Source: Caribbeanibacter sp964518305
GTDB lineage: Bacteria; Gemmatimonadota; Gemmatimonadetes; Palauibacterales; Palauibacteraceae
Direction of reading: 5' to 3'
Length of the DNA: 64,000 bases
NCBI GenBank assembly: GCA_964518305.1
Contig: CAZFDK010000009.1
Location: 23,656-87,655, forward strand
Shown here: positions 44,956-53,693 of the stretch, piece after piece
Numbering within the stretch: the first letter of the stretch is position 1
Layout of the letters: each line of letters opens with the position of its first letter
Notes under the pieces: generated by a model
What the model saw: only the letters and a program-made list of their open reading frames with translations
Database searches by the model: none
What the model was told of the DNA's origin: nothing
Position numbers and translations under genes: made by a program

Positions 44956-47496
44956 CTACAGAAGCGCTTCCGGGTCCCGATCGATCTCCAGCCTCCGGTC
45001 GCCGGAGGGCTGCCCGTGGCGGGCGTCGAGGTAGCGGATCACCGCCCCCAGCGGTCCCGGGTCGTCGGACTTGAGCAGGAAGTGCCAGCGCCAGCGTTCC
45101 CGCAGCCGCTCGATGGGGCAGGGGGCCGGACCGACCACGTCCACGCCCTCCAGACCGTGCTCCTCCACCAGGCCCCGCGTCCACCTCGTCAGCTCGTCCG
45201 CCAGGGCTTCCACCGGTGCCGGCTCGGGCCCGCTCACCACCAGGTTGGCGAGCCTCCGGTGCGGCGGGTAGCCGGGCAGCTCCCGGTCCTCGAGCTCCCG
45301 CTCGGCGAAGCCCTCGTAGTCGTGGTCCACGGCGGACTCCAGGGCGAAGTGCTCCGGGCGGGCGGTCTGCACCAGCACCTCGCCCGGCGTCTCCCCGCGC
45401 CCGGCCCGCCCCGCGACCTGCGACAGGAGCTGGAAGGTCCGCTCTGAGGCCCGGAAGTCCGGCAGATTCAGGCCCACGTCCGCGTTCACCACCCCCACCA
45501 GGGTGACGCCGGGCAGGTCCAGCCCCTTGGCGATCATCTGCGTGCCGAGCAGCACGTCGGCGTCCCCCTGCTTCACCCGCTTCAGAATCTTCTGGTGCGC
45601 CCACTTCGTGCTCGTGGTGTCCACGTCCATCCGGGCCACCCGCACGTCGGGAAAGATCTCGCCCAGCCGGCGCTCGACCTGCTCCGTACCGGCCCCGACG
45701 AAGCGGGGCTCGGGCTCTCCGCACTCGTCGCACACCTCGGGCGCCGGAGCCTCGAAGGCGCAGTGGTGGCACGTCATCCGGTCCCGGCCCCGGTGATAGG
45801 TGAGCGAGACGCTGCACCGGTGGCACTCCCACACCTTCCCGCACCCCGGACACTGGACGAAGTTGCTGTATCCGCGCCGGTTGAGGAGGAGGATGGACTG
45901 CTCCCCTCGCTCCAGCCGGTCCTCCAGGGCCGACAGGAGCCGGCCCGTGAAGAGGGTGGGCCCCGGGGAGGAGCGCTCCTCCGCGACGGACCGCGTGCCG
46001 CTCCCGCCGCCGTGGTCCTCGCCGCCGGCCCCGTCGACAGTGGCTGACTCGTCGGTCAGGTCCACCAGCTCCACGTCCGGCAGCGGATTGGGCGTCACCC
46101 GCTCCGGCAGCTCGAAGCCCCGGTACCGGCCACGGGCGGCCAGGGCCCAGCTCTCCAGCGAGGGGGTGGCCGACCCGAGGAGGCAGAGGGCGCCCTGCAG
46201 CCGGCAGCGCATCGCCGCCACGGCCCGGGCGTGGTACCGCGGGGTGTCGGACTGCTTGTAGCTGCCCTCGTGCTCCTCGTCCACCACCACGGCGCCCAGG
46301 TCCCGGACGGGGGCGAACACCGCCGAGCGCGCGCCCACGGCCACCCTCTTCCGTCCCTCGCGCAGCGCCTGCCACTCGTCGAAGCGCTCCCCGGCGGAGA
46401 GGCCGGAGTGGAGGACCGCCACCCGGTCGCCGAACCGGGCCCGGAAGCGGCGGACGGTCTGGGGCGTGAGCGAAATCTCCGGCACCAGGACCACGGCGCC
46501 ACGCCCCTGCCCGTTGACGAGCTCCTCCAGCAGCTCCAGGTAGACCAGGGTCTTCCCGGAGCCGGTGACCCCGCGGAGGAGGGCCACCCCGGGGGCCTCC
46601 TCCGCCGCCTGTCCCCTCAGCCCGTCGATGACCTCCCGCTGGGCGTCCGTGGGCGTCAGGACGGGCCGCTCCTGGGCCTCCTGGCCGCCGTAGGGGTCCC
46701 GCTCCACCCGCTCCTCCACGATCTCGGCCACGTCGCGCTCCGCCAGCCCGCGCACCACCGAGCGGCTGAAGCCCAGGTGGCTCTCCAGGTGGGCCACCGT
46801 GGCCTCTCCTCCCAGGGCCTCCAGCACCTCGTAGGCCTCCTGCTGGCGGTGGGCGCGGCCGAAGGCCTCCTCCCGCGCCTGGAGCGTCGGCAGCTCCCGT
46901 GTCAGGCGGGCGACCTGCTGGGTCTGCTCCGGGCCGCCGGTCTCCGGCGACTCCTCCTCGACGGTGATCAGGCCCCGGTCCCGGAGGCCCCGGACCACGG
47001 GCCAGATGGCCGACACGCCGGTGTCGCTCCTCAGCGTGGTGACCAGGAGCCCGTCCCGGGCACGGTTCAGGCGCTCCAGGACGCGATGCTGGCCCTCGGT
47101 GAGCTCCGATCCGTTCTTCGGGCTGACCTCCGCGTCGACGTCCGACGCCATCCGCACCCGGAAGGAGGATTCGGAGAAAAGGCCCGGCGGTAGCGCCGCG
47201 CGGAGCACGAGGCCCGGCGGGGCCACGTAGTAGCGGGCCACCCACCGGCAGAGCTCGAGGAGGGGTTCCGGCAGGAGGGGCTCCGGGTCCAGCGCGTCGA
47301 TCACGGCGCGGACGTCCGACAGCTCCGCCTCCTGCTCCAGGGAGTCCACGATTCCCACCAGCTTCCGGGGGCCGAACGGGACCAGCACGCGGGATCCGGG
47401 CCGGACGCGGTCCCGGAGGCCGCCGGGGATCCGGTACACGAAGGTCTGCCGCAGCGGCCTGGGCAGGGCGACCTGGCAGTACGTCGGCTCGTCCAT
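44956..47496 (-). CDS. priA: Primosomal replication restart helicase PriA
   Basis: PriA reloads the replisome at stalled forks. The 846-residue protein has an N-terminal DNA-binding domain (PLRQTFVYRIP), Walker A GVTGSGKT, Walker B VVDEEHEGSYKQ, and the helicase Cys cluster (CPGCGKVWECHRC ... CHHC ... CDECGEPE) that binds two zinc ions. Later helicase motifs include LLGTQMIAKGLDLPGV and SQVAGRAGRG. It is larger than E. coli PriA (732), mainly from an insertion near residue 550. ATG 47496 fits the family. It is transcribed away from the HNH gene. Confidence 0.94.
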   Translation of the reverse strand: MDEPTYCQVALPRPLRQTFVYRIPGGLRDRVRPGSRVLVPFGPRKLVGIVDSLEQEAELSDVRAVIDALDPEPLLPEPLLELCRWVARYYVAPPGLVLRAALPPGLFSESSFRVRMASDVDAEVSPKNGSELTEGQHRVLERLNRARDGLLVTTLRSDTGVSAIWPVVRGLRDRGLITVEEESPETGGPEQTQQVARLTRELPTLQAREEAFGRAHRQQEAYEVLEALGGEATVAHLESHLGFSRSVVRGLAERDVAEIVEERVERDPYGGQEAQERPVLTPTDAQREVIDGLRGQAAEEAPGVALLRGVTGSGKTLVYLELLEELVNGQGRGAVVLVPEISLTPQTVRRFRARFGDRVAVLHSGLSAGERFDEWQALREGRKRVAVGARSAVFAPVRDLGAVVVDEEHEGSYKQSDTPRYHARAVAAMRCRLQGALCLLGSATPSLESWALAARGRYRGFELPERVTPNPLPDVELVDLTDESATVDGAGGEDHGGGSGTRSVAEERSSPGPTLFTGRLLSALEDRLERGEQSILLLNRRGYSNFVQCPGCGKVWECHRCSVSLTYHRGRDRMTCHHCAFEAPAPEVCDECGEPEPRFVGAGTEQVERRLGEIFPDVRVARMDVDTTSTKWAHQKILKRVKQGDADVLLGTQMIAKGLDLPGVTLVGVVNADVGLNLPDFRASERTFQLLSQVAGRAGRGETPGEVLVQTARPEHFALESAVDHDYEGFAERELEDRELPGYPPHRRLANLVVSGPEPAPVEALADELTRWTRGLVEEHGLEGVDVVGPAPCPIERLRERWRWHFLLKSDDPGPLGAVIRYLDARHGQPSGDRRLEIDRDPEALL

Positions 47497-47632
47497 CGCG
47501 GCGATCCGGTCGTGCGGCACTGGCGGGAAGGGGAAGTCCGGCGGAGCAGCGGGCCCCATTCTACCGGACGGGCTGACCGGGGTGCCAGCCGCGGGGCTCC
47601 GCGCGAGCGTCACCCGACAGGTCGGACACTTC

Positions 47633-47661
47633 TTGATCGGCCGGAGTATGAGAGGTAGAAT
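47633..47661 (+). promoter_or_regulatory. Promoter of the HNH nuclease gene
   Basis: TTGATC (47633-47638) and TAGAAT (47656-47661) are separated by 17 bases, 30 bases before the ATG at 47691. Confidence 0.6.
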
Positions 47662-47690
47662 CGGCCAAACCGAGGAGGTTGTCCCGGAGC

Positions 47691-48239
47691 ATGAACTGTC
47701 TGACGCTCAACGCCTCGTACGAGCCGCTGACGCTCGTGCCGGTCGAGCGAGCGATCCGTCTCGTGATCGACGAGAAGGCGGTTCCGCTGGAGGTGGACGA
47801 GGACCGGCCGTACCGGTCCGAGGACCTGGAGATGTCGGCGCCGGTGGTCATCCGGCTCGTCCGGTACGTCCACGTGCCGCGCCGCTTCAGACGCCAGGTG
47901 ACGAACACCTTCCTGTTCGCCCGCGACGAGTATCGGTGCCAGTACTGCGGGCGTCACAAGAGCGATCTCGGATACCGGGAGTCGCTCACCCGCGACCACG
48001 TCGTACCCAAGTCGCGCGGGGGAGGGAACGACTGGGAGAACGTGGTCACCGCGTGCAGCCGCTGTAACCGGACCAAGGGCGATCGGCTTCCCCGGGAGTG
48101 CGGGATGGAGCTGCGCACGGACCCGCGCGAGCCGAACCACGTGCAGCTGGAGTGGAAGGTTCGGAAGGTGACCCCGACGCAGGCCAAGTACATCGCCATG
48201 TTCTACGGCGAGGAGGTCCTCTCGGCGCTCACGCGCTGA
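47691..48239 (+). CDS. HNH endonuclease family protein
   Basis: The 182-residue protein has an N-terminal 80-residue region (MNCLTLNASYEPLTLVP) and a C-terminal HNH domain with a CQYC zinc pair, the catalytic DHVVPKSRGG and NVVTACSRCNRTKGD. This standalone HNH form (with N-term LNASYEPL) is widespread in bacterial chromosomes, and it is not obviously part of a mobile element. Its target is not known. It starts at ATG 47691, near GAGGAGG and CGGAG sites. Confidence 0.88.
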   Translation: MNCLTLNASYEPLTLVPVERAIRLVIDEKAVPLEVDEDRPYRSEDLEMSAPVVIRLVRYVHVPRRFRRQVTNTFLFARDEYRCQYCGRHKSDLGYRESLTRDHVVPKSRGGGNDWENVVTACSRCNRTKGDRLPRECGMELRTDPREPNHVQLEWKVRKVTPTQAKYIAMFYGEEVLSALTR

Positions 48240-48317
48240 GCGCCCCGACGGACCGGCCGGCCGCCCCTGACCATGCGGTCAACGCGGTCGACATCCTCCA
48301 TCCGGGGCGGAGTGGCC

Positions 48318-48336
48318 GGGGAACGCGGCGTTCCCC
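48318..48336 (+). terminator. Hairpin between HNH gene and tatA
   Basis: GGGGAACGC (48318-48326) and GCGTTCCCC (48328-48336) form a 7-base-pair or longer stem with a small loop. No T-run follows; it may be an RNA stability element. Confidence 0.35.
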
Positions 48337-48383
48337 GAGCCTGAATCCCGGGCGCTCCTTCCACCCGCCAACCCTTCGAATCC

Positions 48384-48893
48384 ATGGGCATCGGCAACTT
48401 CGGCCTCACCGAGCTCCTGGTCCTCGCCGTCCTCGTGCTGGTCTTCTTCGGTCCCCAGCGCCTTCCGGAGATCGCCCGGGGAATCGGCAAGGCCATGCGC
48501 GAGTTCAAGAAGGGGATGAACGAGGTCCAGCGTGAGTTCGAGGAGCTGGAGCGGCAGCAGCGCGAGAGCAAAACCGAGGAGGAGCGGGCCCGATCACGGA
48601 CGTCGCGCCCGGAGGCCGGAGAGAAGGTTCGGCCGCCCGGAGAGGCCGGCGAGGGGGACCAGGACGGCATCCCCACCTTCGGCGGCGCCCGGCAGGACCG
48701 GGAGTCGGGCGAGGGGACCGCCGAGGAGAGCCCCGAGCCGGTGGAGCGGCCGGAGGCCAGTGAGCCCGAGCGCCGGCGTCCGGCAGAGGCCGGGGAAGCC
48801 CGGGACGAGGACGTCGACGGGCCCGAGGACGACCGCACGGAAACGGCGGAATCGGACGAAGACGACGGCGAGGAGGCGAGCCGTGACGGATAG
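48384..48893 (+). CDS. Twin-arginine translocase subunit TatA/TatB with a long acidic tail
   Basis: The 169-residue protein starts with a short membrane helix (LTELLVLAVLVLVFFGPQRLPEIARG) containing the FGPQRLPE hinge, then an amphipathic helix. These are TatA/TatB hallmarks; the Tat pathway exports folded proteins. The C-terminal 100 residues are a very acidic Glu/Asp/Arg-rich tail, longer than in most TatA (about 90 residues total). Glu in the short helix near the N-terminus (TELL) is unlike the polar residue in TatA, closer to TatB. No TatC lies nearby. The next gene overlaps the end by 11 bases. Confidence 0.85.
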   Translation: MGIGNFGLTELLVLAVLVLVFFGPQRLPEIARGIGKAMREFKKGMNEVQREFEELERQQRESKTEEERARSRTSRPEAGEKVRPPGEAGEGDQDGIPTFGGARQDRESGEGTAEESPEPVERPEASEPERRRPAEAGEARDEDVDGPEDDRTETAESDEDDGEEASRDG

Positions 48894-50061
48894 CGAGACG
48901 CCTGCCGGCGCCGGTGCCGCACGGCGGGCGGCAGCCGACCGCGGCGAGCTGCCGGACTTCGAGATGGAGCGCTGGCAGTCGCGGCACGAGCACCACGTCG
49001 ACTACAACCTCTCGGACAGCGGGGCACACCCGTTCACCCTGGACGAGCTCCTGCAGGAGACGGCCGGGGGGGTGGGCGACCAGCTCCTGGGCTACGTGCA
49101 GACGAACGGGACCATCCCCCTCCGCCAGCGGATCGCCGCCCTCTATGCGGAGGCCGGCCCCCGGAACGTGCTCGTCACCACCGGTGGGGCGGAGGCCAAC
49201 TTCCTGGCCCTTTGGGAGCTGGTCTCCGCCGGCGATCGGGTGGTCTTCCAGCTCCCAACCTATGGGCAGACGCCCGGACTCGCCCGATGGCTCGGGGCCG
49301 AGGTGGACAGCTTTCGCCTCGAGGAGGACCGGGGATGGACGGTGGCGCCCGGGGAGGCCCGGGAGGCCATCAGCCCGGACACCCGACTGGTCGTGGCCAC
49401 CAATCCCAACAATCCGACGGGGGCGCGCCTTTCGGCCGACACCCGGGAGGAGATCGTCCAGGCGGCGGCCGATGCCGGCGCCTGGATCCTCTCCGACGAG
49501 GTCTACCGGGGGGCGGAGCTCGACGGACGGGAGACCGAGAGCATGTGGGGAGACTACGAACGCGTGCTCGTCACCCACTCGCTCTCGAAGGCCTACGGCC
49601 TGCCCGGCCTCCGGCTGGGCTGGCTCGTCGCCCCCCGGGAGGCCACCGACCGCCTGTGGGGACGGAAGGACTACACGAGCATCGCTCCGGCGGCGCTCTC
49701 GGACCGTCTGGCCACCGCCGCTCTCGCCCCGGAGCACCGTCCGGCGGTCCTGGAGCGGACGCGGCAGCTCCTGCGGGAGAACCTGGAGCGCCTCACGGGA
49801 TGGCTCGACCGGCGTCCGGAGCTGTTCTCCTACCGGGAGCCTGAGGCCGGGGCTATATGCTTCGTCCGCTACCGGATGGGCGTGAATTCCACCGAGCTGG
49901 CCGACCGTCTCCGTCGGGAGAAGAGCGTCCTCCTGGTGCCCGGTGACCAATTCGGTATGGACGGCTACCTGCGGATCGGCTTCGGCAACCCCTCCTCGGA
50001 GCTGGAATCGGCCCTGGACCGGGTCGGGGCCCTCGTGGAAGAGATCGCCGGCCACGGATAG
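48883..50061 (+). CDS. PLP-dependent aminotransferase, class I/II
   Basis: The 392-residue enzyme has the fold type I pattern: ATNPNNPTG, DEVYRGAEL with the ring-stacking Asp, and HSLSKAYGLPGLRLGW with the PLP Lys in SLSKAYG. The start at GTG 48883 follows AGGAGG at 6 bases, overlapping tatA by 11 bases. It resembles capreomycidine-synthase/aminotransferase-like members without a clear substrate. The acidic N-terminus is Arg- and Ala-rich. Confidence 0.85.
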   Translation: MTDSETPAGAGAARRAAADRGELPDFEMERWQSRHEHHVDYNLSDSGAHPFTLDELLQETAGGVGDQLLGYVQTNGTIPLRQRIAALYAEAGPRNVLVTTGGAEANFLALWELVSAGDRVVFQLPTYGQTPGLARWLGAEVDSFRLEEDRGWTVAPGEAREAISPDTRLVVATNPNNPTGARLSADTREEIVQAAADAGAWILSDEVYRGAELDGRETESMWGDYERVLVTHSLSKAYGLPGLRLGWLVAPREATDRLWGRKDYTSIAPAALSDRLATAALAPEHRPAVLERTRQLLRENLERLTGWLDRRPELFSYREPEAGAICFVRYRMGVNSTELADRLRREKSVLLVPGDQFGMDGYLRIGFGNPSSELESALDRVGALVEEIAGHG

Positions 50062-50217
50062 CCTGCGGATAGCGTCAGGAGGCGCGGGGCCGCGCGGCCC
50101 GGATCCGCCGACCCGGGGCCCCTGCGTCTGGTCCGAATGCTGCATCATCAGAGAGCCCGACGAGGAACCGATCGACGCCCTTCTCCTCAGCTCAGACACC
50201 GCAACGGGAGGCGGACG

Positions 50218-50820
50218 ATGGCACGCTATTCACTGCCGGATCTTCCCTACGACTACGACGCTCTGGAGCCCCACATCGACGAGCAGACGATGCGGCTCCA
50301 TCACGACAAGCATCACCAGGGGTACGTGGACGGTGCGAACGCCGCCCTCGACGCTCTGGAGAGCGCCCGCGAGAGCGGAGACCACGGCACCGTGAAGAAG
50401 CTCTCTCGGGACCTGGCCTTCAACGCCTCGGGGCACCTCCTCCACTCCGTGTTCTGGCCGAACATGGCTCCGGAGAGCGAGACCGGCGAGCCCGCCGGCC
50501 AGCTCGCGAGCCAGCTCGAGCAGGACTTCGGCGGAGTGGAGCAGTTCAAGGATCACTTCAGCGCCGCGGCCAAGGGCGTCGAGGGCAGCGGCTGGGGGAT
50601 CCTGGCCTGGGAGTCGCAGGGCGAGCAGCTGCTCGTGCTGCAGGCCGAGAAGCACCAGAACCTCACCGCCCAGGGCGTGACGCCGATCCTGGTCCTGGAC
50701 GTGTGGGAGCACGCCTACTACCTCAACTATCAGAACAACCGGGGGCAGTACGTGGACAACTGGTGGAACGTCGTGAACTGGAACGATGTGTCCGAGCGGC
50801 TCCGGAAGGCCCGCGGCTGA
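50218..50820 (+). CDS. Superoxide dismutase (Fe/Mn)
   Basis: The 200-residue protein has the full Fe/Mn SOD fingerprint: LPYDYDALEPHIDEQTMRLHH (His ligand 1), HLLHSVFW (ligand 2), and DVWEHAYYLNYQN (Asp and His ligands 3 and 4). It detoxifies superoxide in the cytoplasm. Metal use (Mn or Fe) cannot be settled by these motifs alone. GGGAGG lies upstream of ATG 50218. A strong terminator follows, and it is probably a single-gene unit. Confidence 0.96.
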   Translation: MARYSLPDLPYDYDALEPHIDEQTMRLHHDKHHQGYVDGANAALDALESARESGDHGTVKKLSRDLAFNASGHLLHSVFWPNMAPESETGEPAGQLASQLEQDFGGVEQFKDHFSAAAKGVEGSGWGILAWESQGEQLLVLQAEKHQNLTAQGVTPILVLDVWEHAYYLNYQNNRGQYVDNWWNVVNWNDVSERLRKARG

Positions 50821-50890
50821 CGCCCGGCGCCCGACGGCACAGTTGTCCGGCGGGCCGGCGACGGCTCCGTCGGGCCGTGGCGTGAGCTTC

Positions 50891-50934
50891 GGCGGCCGGA
50901 TCCCCTTCAGCGGGGACCGGCCGCCTTTTCCTTT
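50891..50934 (+). terminator. Intrinsic terminator downstream of superoxide dismutase
   Basis: GGCGGCCGG (50891-50899) pairs with CCGGCCGCC (50917-50925), and the inner TCCCC/GGGGA (50901-50905/50912-50916) extends the stem with one bulged base. TTTTCCTTT (50926-50934) follows. It sits 70 bases after the SOD stop and is convincing. Confidence 0.9.
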
Positions 50935-51081
50935 GCCACCTGCGGGCGTCTCCGCGGAGACGCTTCGGAGAACTGATCGGAGCGGATCGGAAGCCCCGGA
51001 GACTCGCCTCTCTCCAGCGTCAGACCACGAACAGGCCTGGAGAGGCCGGAGCCCGTCCGAGACCGGGGGACCCCGCGTCTA

Positions 51082-52203
51082 TTAGCCGACTCCCTCGTCG
51101 CCGAAGGAGATCCCCAGCTCCCGGGCCGTCTGAACGACGTCGCCCTCGGGCGAGACGTACTTCTTCTGCTCCAGGGCCTCCTCCATGGGCATGTGGGTGA
51201 TGCCGTCCTCCCGGAGCCCCACCATGCACCCGGGGTGGCCCTCCGCGATGCAGCGGACCGCGGCGGCCCCGAACCGGAGGGCGATGAGCCGGTCATAGGG
51301 GCTGGGCGTCCCACCGCGCTGGAGGTGGCCGAGGACCACGGCCCGCGTCTCCTTGCCGGTGTGCTCGGCGATCTCCTCGGCCACGACCTGTCCGATGCCG
51401 CCCAGGCGTGTCTGGGTGACCTCGCCGGAGGGCACTTCCTTGGTCACCGCCTCCTCCCGCCCGACGTGCTGGGCGCCCTCCGCCACGCACACCACGGCGA
51501 AGTCCCGCCCCCGGCGCCTGCGCTCCCGGATCTTCTCGCATACGGCCTCGATCCGGAAGGGGATCTCGGGGATGAGGACCACATCGGCGGTGCCGGCGAG
51601 GCCGCTGTAGAGGGCGATCCAGCCGGCGTCCCGGCCCATGACCTCGACGACCATCACCCGTTCGTGCGCCTCGGCCGTGGTGTGGATCTTGTCGATGGCC
51701 TCCGTGGCGGTCTCGACGGCGGTGTGGAAGCCGAAGGTGAAGTCGGTGCCCGCCACGTCGTTGTCGATGGTCTTGGGTACCCCGACCACGGGCATGCCCC
51801 TGTCGGAGAGACGCTGCGCCAGGCGGAGGCTGCCGTCGCCGCCGATGGCCACGAGACAGTCGAAGCCCCGGTCGTGAAAGGCCTCCACCACCTCGTCGGA
51901 GCGGTCCCGGCGCTCGACCACCTCGCCGTCCCGGAGGACCGGCCACTCGAAGGGATTGCCGCGGCTCGTGGTACCCAGGATCGTGCCGCCCAGGAATGTG
52001 ATGCCGCGAACGCGCTCGCGGGTGAGAGCCACGACCTCTCCCTCCTCACCGTGAAGCAGGCCCGCGTATCCGTCCTCGATGCCGTAGACCTCCCAGCCGC
52101 GCTGGATCGCGGCCAGGACCACAGACCGGATCACGGCGTTCAGGCCGGGCGCGTCGCCGCCTCCGGTGTTGACGGCGATTCTCTTCGTCGCTCGATCTGC
52201 CAT
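51082..52203 (-). CDS. pfkA: 6-phosphofructokinase, group with Gly/Lys active-site pair
   Basis: The enzyme phosphorylates fructose 6-phosphate in glycolysis. The 373-residue protein has IAVNTGGGDAPGLNAVIR, GGDGSLRLAQRL, PKTIDNDVAGTDFTFG and MGRDAGWIALYSGLA. Gly124 in GGDGS corresponds to Gly104 of E. coli PfkA, which favours ATP, whereas Lys144 in PKTIDND corresponds to position 124, which is Gly in classical ATP enzymes and Lys in pyrophosphate enzymes. Such Gly/Lys enzymes are known in actinobacteria and are usually ATP-dependent. The minus-strand gene ends 147 bases from the SOD terminator. Confidence 0.93.
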   Translation of the reverse strand: MADRATKRIAVNTGGGDAPGLNAVIRSVVLAAIQRGWEVYGIEDGYAGLLHGEEGEVVALTRERVRGITFLGGTILGTTSRGNPFEWPVLRDGEVVERRDRSDEVVEAFHDRGFDCLVAIGGDGSLRLAQRLSDRGMPVVGVPKTIDNDVAGTDFTFGFHTAVETATEAIDKIHTTAEAHERVMVVEVMGRDAGWIALYSGLAGTADVVLIPEIPFRIEAVCEKIRERRRRGRDFAVVCVAEGAQHVGREEAVTKEVPSGEVTQTRLGGIGQVVAEEIAEHTGKETRAVVLGHLQRGGTPSPYDRLIALRFGAAAVRCIAEGHPGCMVGLREDGITHMPMEEALEQKKYVSPEGDVVQTARELGISFGDEGVG

Positions 52204-52455
52204 GGCTGGCTCCTCGGGCCGTTACGGGGCAAGGCTACCGACCAAACTCGCCGGCCGACGGCCACGCGCCAACGGGTCGGTCGAGCGCGCGGATCGTCCG
52301 AACAGCGCCCGGAAGGGGCCCGTCGCCAGGGACCGGCCGGACCGGAACACTTTTCGCACGACCGAGGTACCGATCGGCCGCGGCTCCACCGACCGCCGAA
52401 ACTCCGGATCGACGGCGCAGGGCCGGGAGAGCGAAACCAGAGCACGGTGTCATCG

Positions 52456-52914
52456 ATGTCGAACGGCGGCAGCATACTGGACTCGATTCAGGGCCTGTTC
52501 TCCTCGTCCTCCGGCGGCGGGAGCCGCGAGGCGAGGGCGTCGGAGAGCTCCCCCGTGCTCGAGCGAGTCGAGCGAGTCGAGCAGATCCGATCCGGCGTGG
52601 AGATGGCCGCCAGTGCCCTGGACGACGAGATGAAGCAGCTCCGCCGGGAGTCCCGAGAGGCGGCGTCCGCAGCGCTCGAGGCGGCCCGTAGCCGCGAGCC
52701 CGACGACGGTGAAGCGGCGGGGGCGGGTGCCGTCGAGGAACTGTCTCCCTGCATCGATGCCCTGGAGGAGCTCCACTATCGGCTGATCCGGGTCGAGGTG
52801 CATCCGGATATTCAGTCGGACGAGGAGCGGCAGCAGGCGGCCGACCGCGCCCGGGACGCCGTCCAGCGAGTCCGGGACGTGGCTGATTCCCTGTCGGAGA
52901 CCGCGACGGCCTGA
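52456..52914 (+). CDS. Hypothetical acidic coiled-coil protein
   Basis: The 152-residue protein has a Gly/Ser-rich lead, then alternating acidic and basic residues that look like coiled coil from about residue 40 to the end (DDEMKQLRRESREAASAALEAARSREPDD, then DRARDAVQRVRDVADSL). A single Cys lies in ELSPCIDALEELHYRLIRVE. No signal peptide or membrane segment is visible. A 9-base tandem repeat (GAGCGAGTC) encodes ERVERVEQ near residue 36. No family is recognised. It is divergent from pfkA and 52 bases before a HAD gene. Confidence 0.6.
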   Translation: MSNGGSILDSIQGLFSSSSGGGSREARASESSPVLERVERVEQIRSGVEMAASALDDEMKQLRRESREAASAALEAARSREPDDGEAAGAGAVEELSPCIDALEELHYRLIRVEVHPDIQSDEERQQAADRARDAVQRVRDVADSLSETATA

Positions 52915-52966
52915 GACGACTTCCCGCACCGACGATACCCCGAACCTTCCCACCACCGCGACCATC

Positions 52967-53650
52967 GTGAGCGACTCCTCCCCGACCGACGCGGCCGCCG
53001 GGCTCCTGCTCCTGGACCTGGACGGCACCCTCATCGACTCCTCCGAGCTCATCCTGGCTTCCTACCGTCACACCATGCGCGAGCATCTCGGGGAGGCGCC
53101 GCCGGATTCGGAGTGGCTGGAGGGGATGGGTAGGACGCTCCGGGCGCAGCTCCGCCGGTTCGCATCGTCGGAGGAGGAGGCTCACGCCATGGTGGAGACG
53201 TACCGGGAGCACAACCACCGGGTACACGACCGCCTGGTGCGGACCTTCGGCGACGTGAGCGAGACGCTCAGCGATCTGCATCGCCGCGGGGTGCCCATGG
53301 GCATCGTCACGAGCAAGGCCCGCCGGGGGGTGGAGATGGGGGTGGAGGCCTGCGGGCTCGATCCGGACTGGTTCCGGACCGTGGTGACGGCCGACGACGT
53401 GGAGCGGCCGAAGCCCCACCCGGAGCCGGTGCTGCTGGCGCTCCGGGACATCGGGGAGAGCATGCCGGGTCGGCCGGATCCCGCCGCCACGACCTTCGTC
53501 GGGGACAGCATCCACGACCTGAGGGCGGGCAGGGCGGCCGGCGTGAAGACTGCCGCGGCGCTGTGGGGCCCGTACGACCGTGAGGAGCTGGCCCCGGGCG
53601 GGCCGGATCACTGGCTGGAGAGCGTGCAGGAGCTGGACGGGCTGATCTAG
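52967..53650 (+). CDS. HAD-superfamily phosphatase (phosphoglycolate phosphatase/PpaX-like)
   Basis: The 227-residue protein has the HAD motifs LLLDLDGTLIDSS (catalytic Asp pair), GIVTSKARRGV (Ser/Thr region), KPHPEP (Lys) and FVGDSIHDLRAG (acidic pair). The cap region fits the Gph/PpaX subgroup. The substrate may be phosphoglycolate or pyrophosphate. GTG at 52967 is the start. It converges on lon with 43 bases between the stops. Confidence 0.9.
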   Translation: MSDSSPTDAAAGLLLLDLDGTLIDSSELILASYRHTMREHLGEAPPDSEWLEGMGRTLRAQLRRFASSEEEAHAMVETYREHNHRVHDRLVRTFGDVSETLSDLHRRGVPMGIVTSKARRGVEMGVEACGLDPDWFRTVVTADDVERPKPHPEPVLLALRDIGESMPGRPDPAATTFVGDSIHDLRAGRAAGVKTAAALWGPYDREELAPGGPDHWLESVQELDGLI

Positions 53651-53693
53651 ACAGCCGACCCGGATCTTCCCTCCCGGACGCCGGCTCCGATCC

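Noticed and set aside
47691..48239. HNH nuclease as part of a mobile element or restriction system
   Set aside because: No methylase, integrase or terminal repeats nearby; this HNH type is a common single chromosomal gene.
50821..51081. Small gene in the 261-base gap between superoxide dismutase and pfkA
   Set aside because: It holds the SOD terminator; remaining frames are short, without ribosome sites or motifs.
52561..52590. CRISPR-like or mobile repeat at the tandem GAGCGAGTC
   Set aside because: Only two copies plus a part, inside a coding frame, without spacers.
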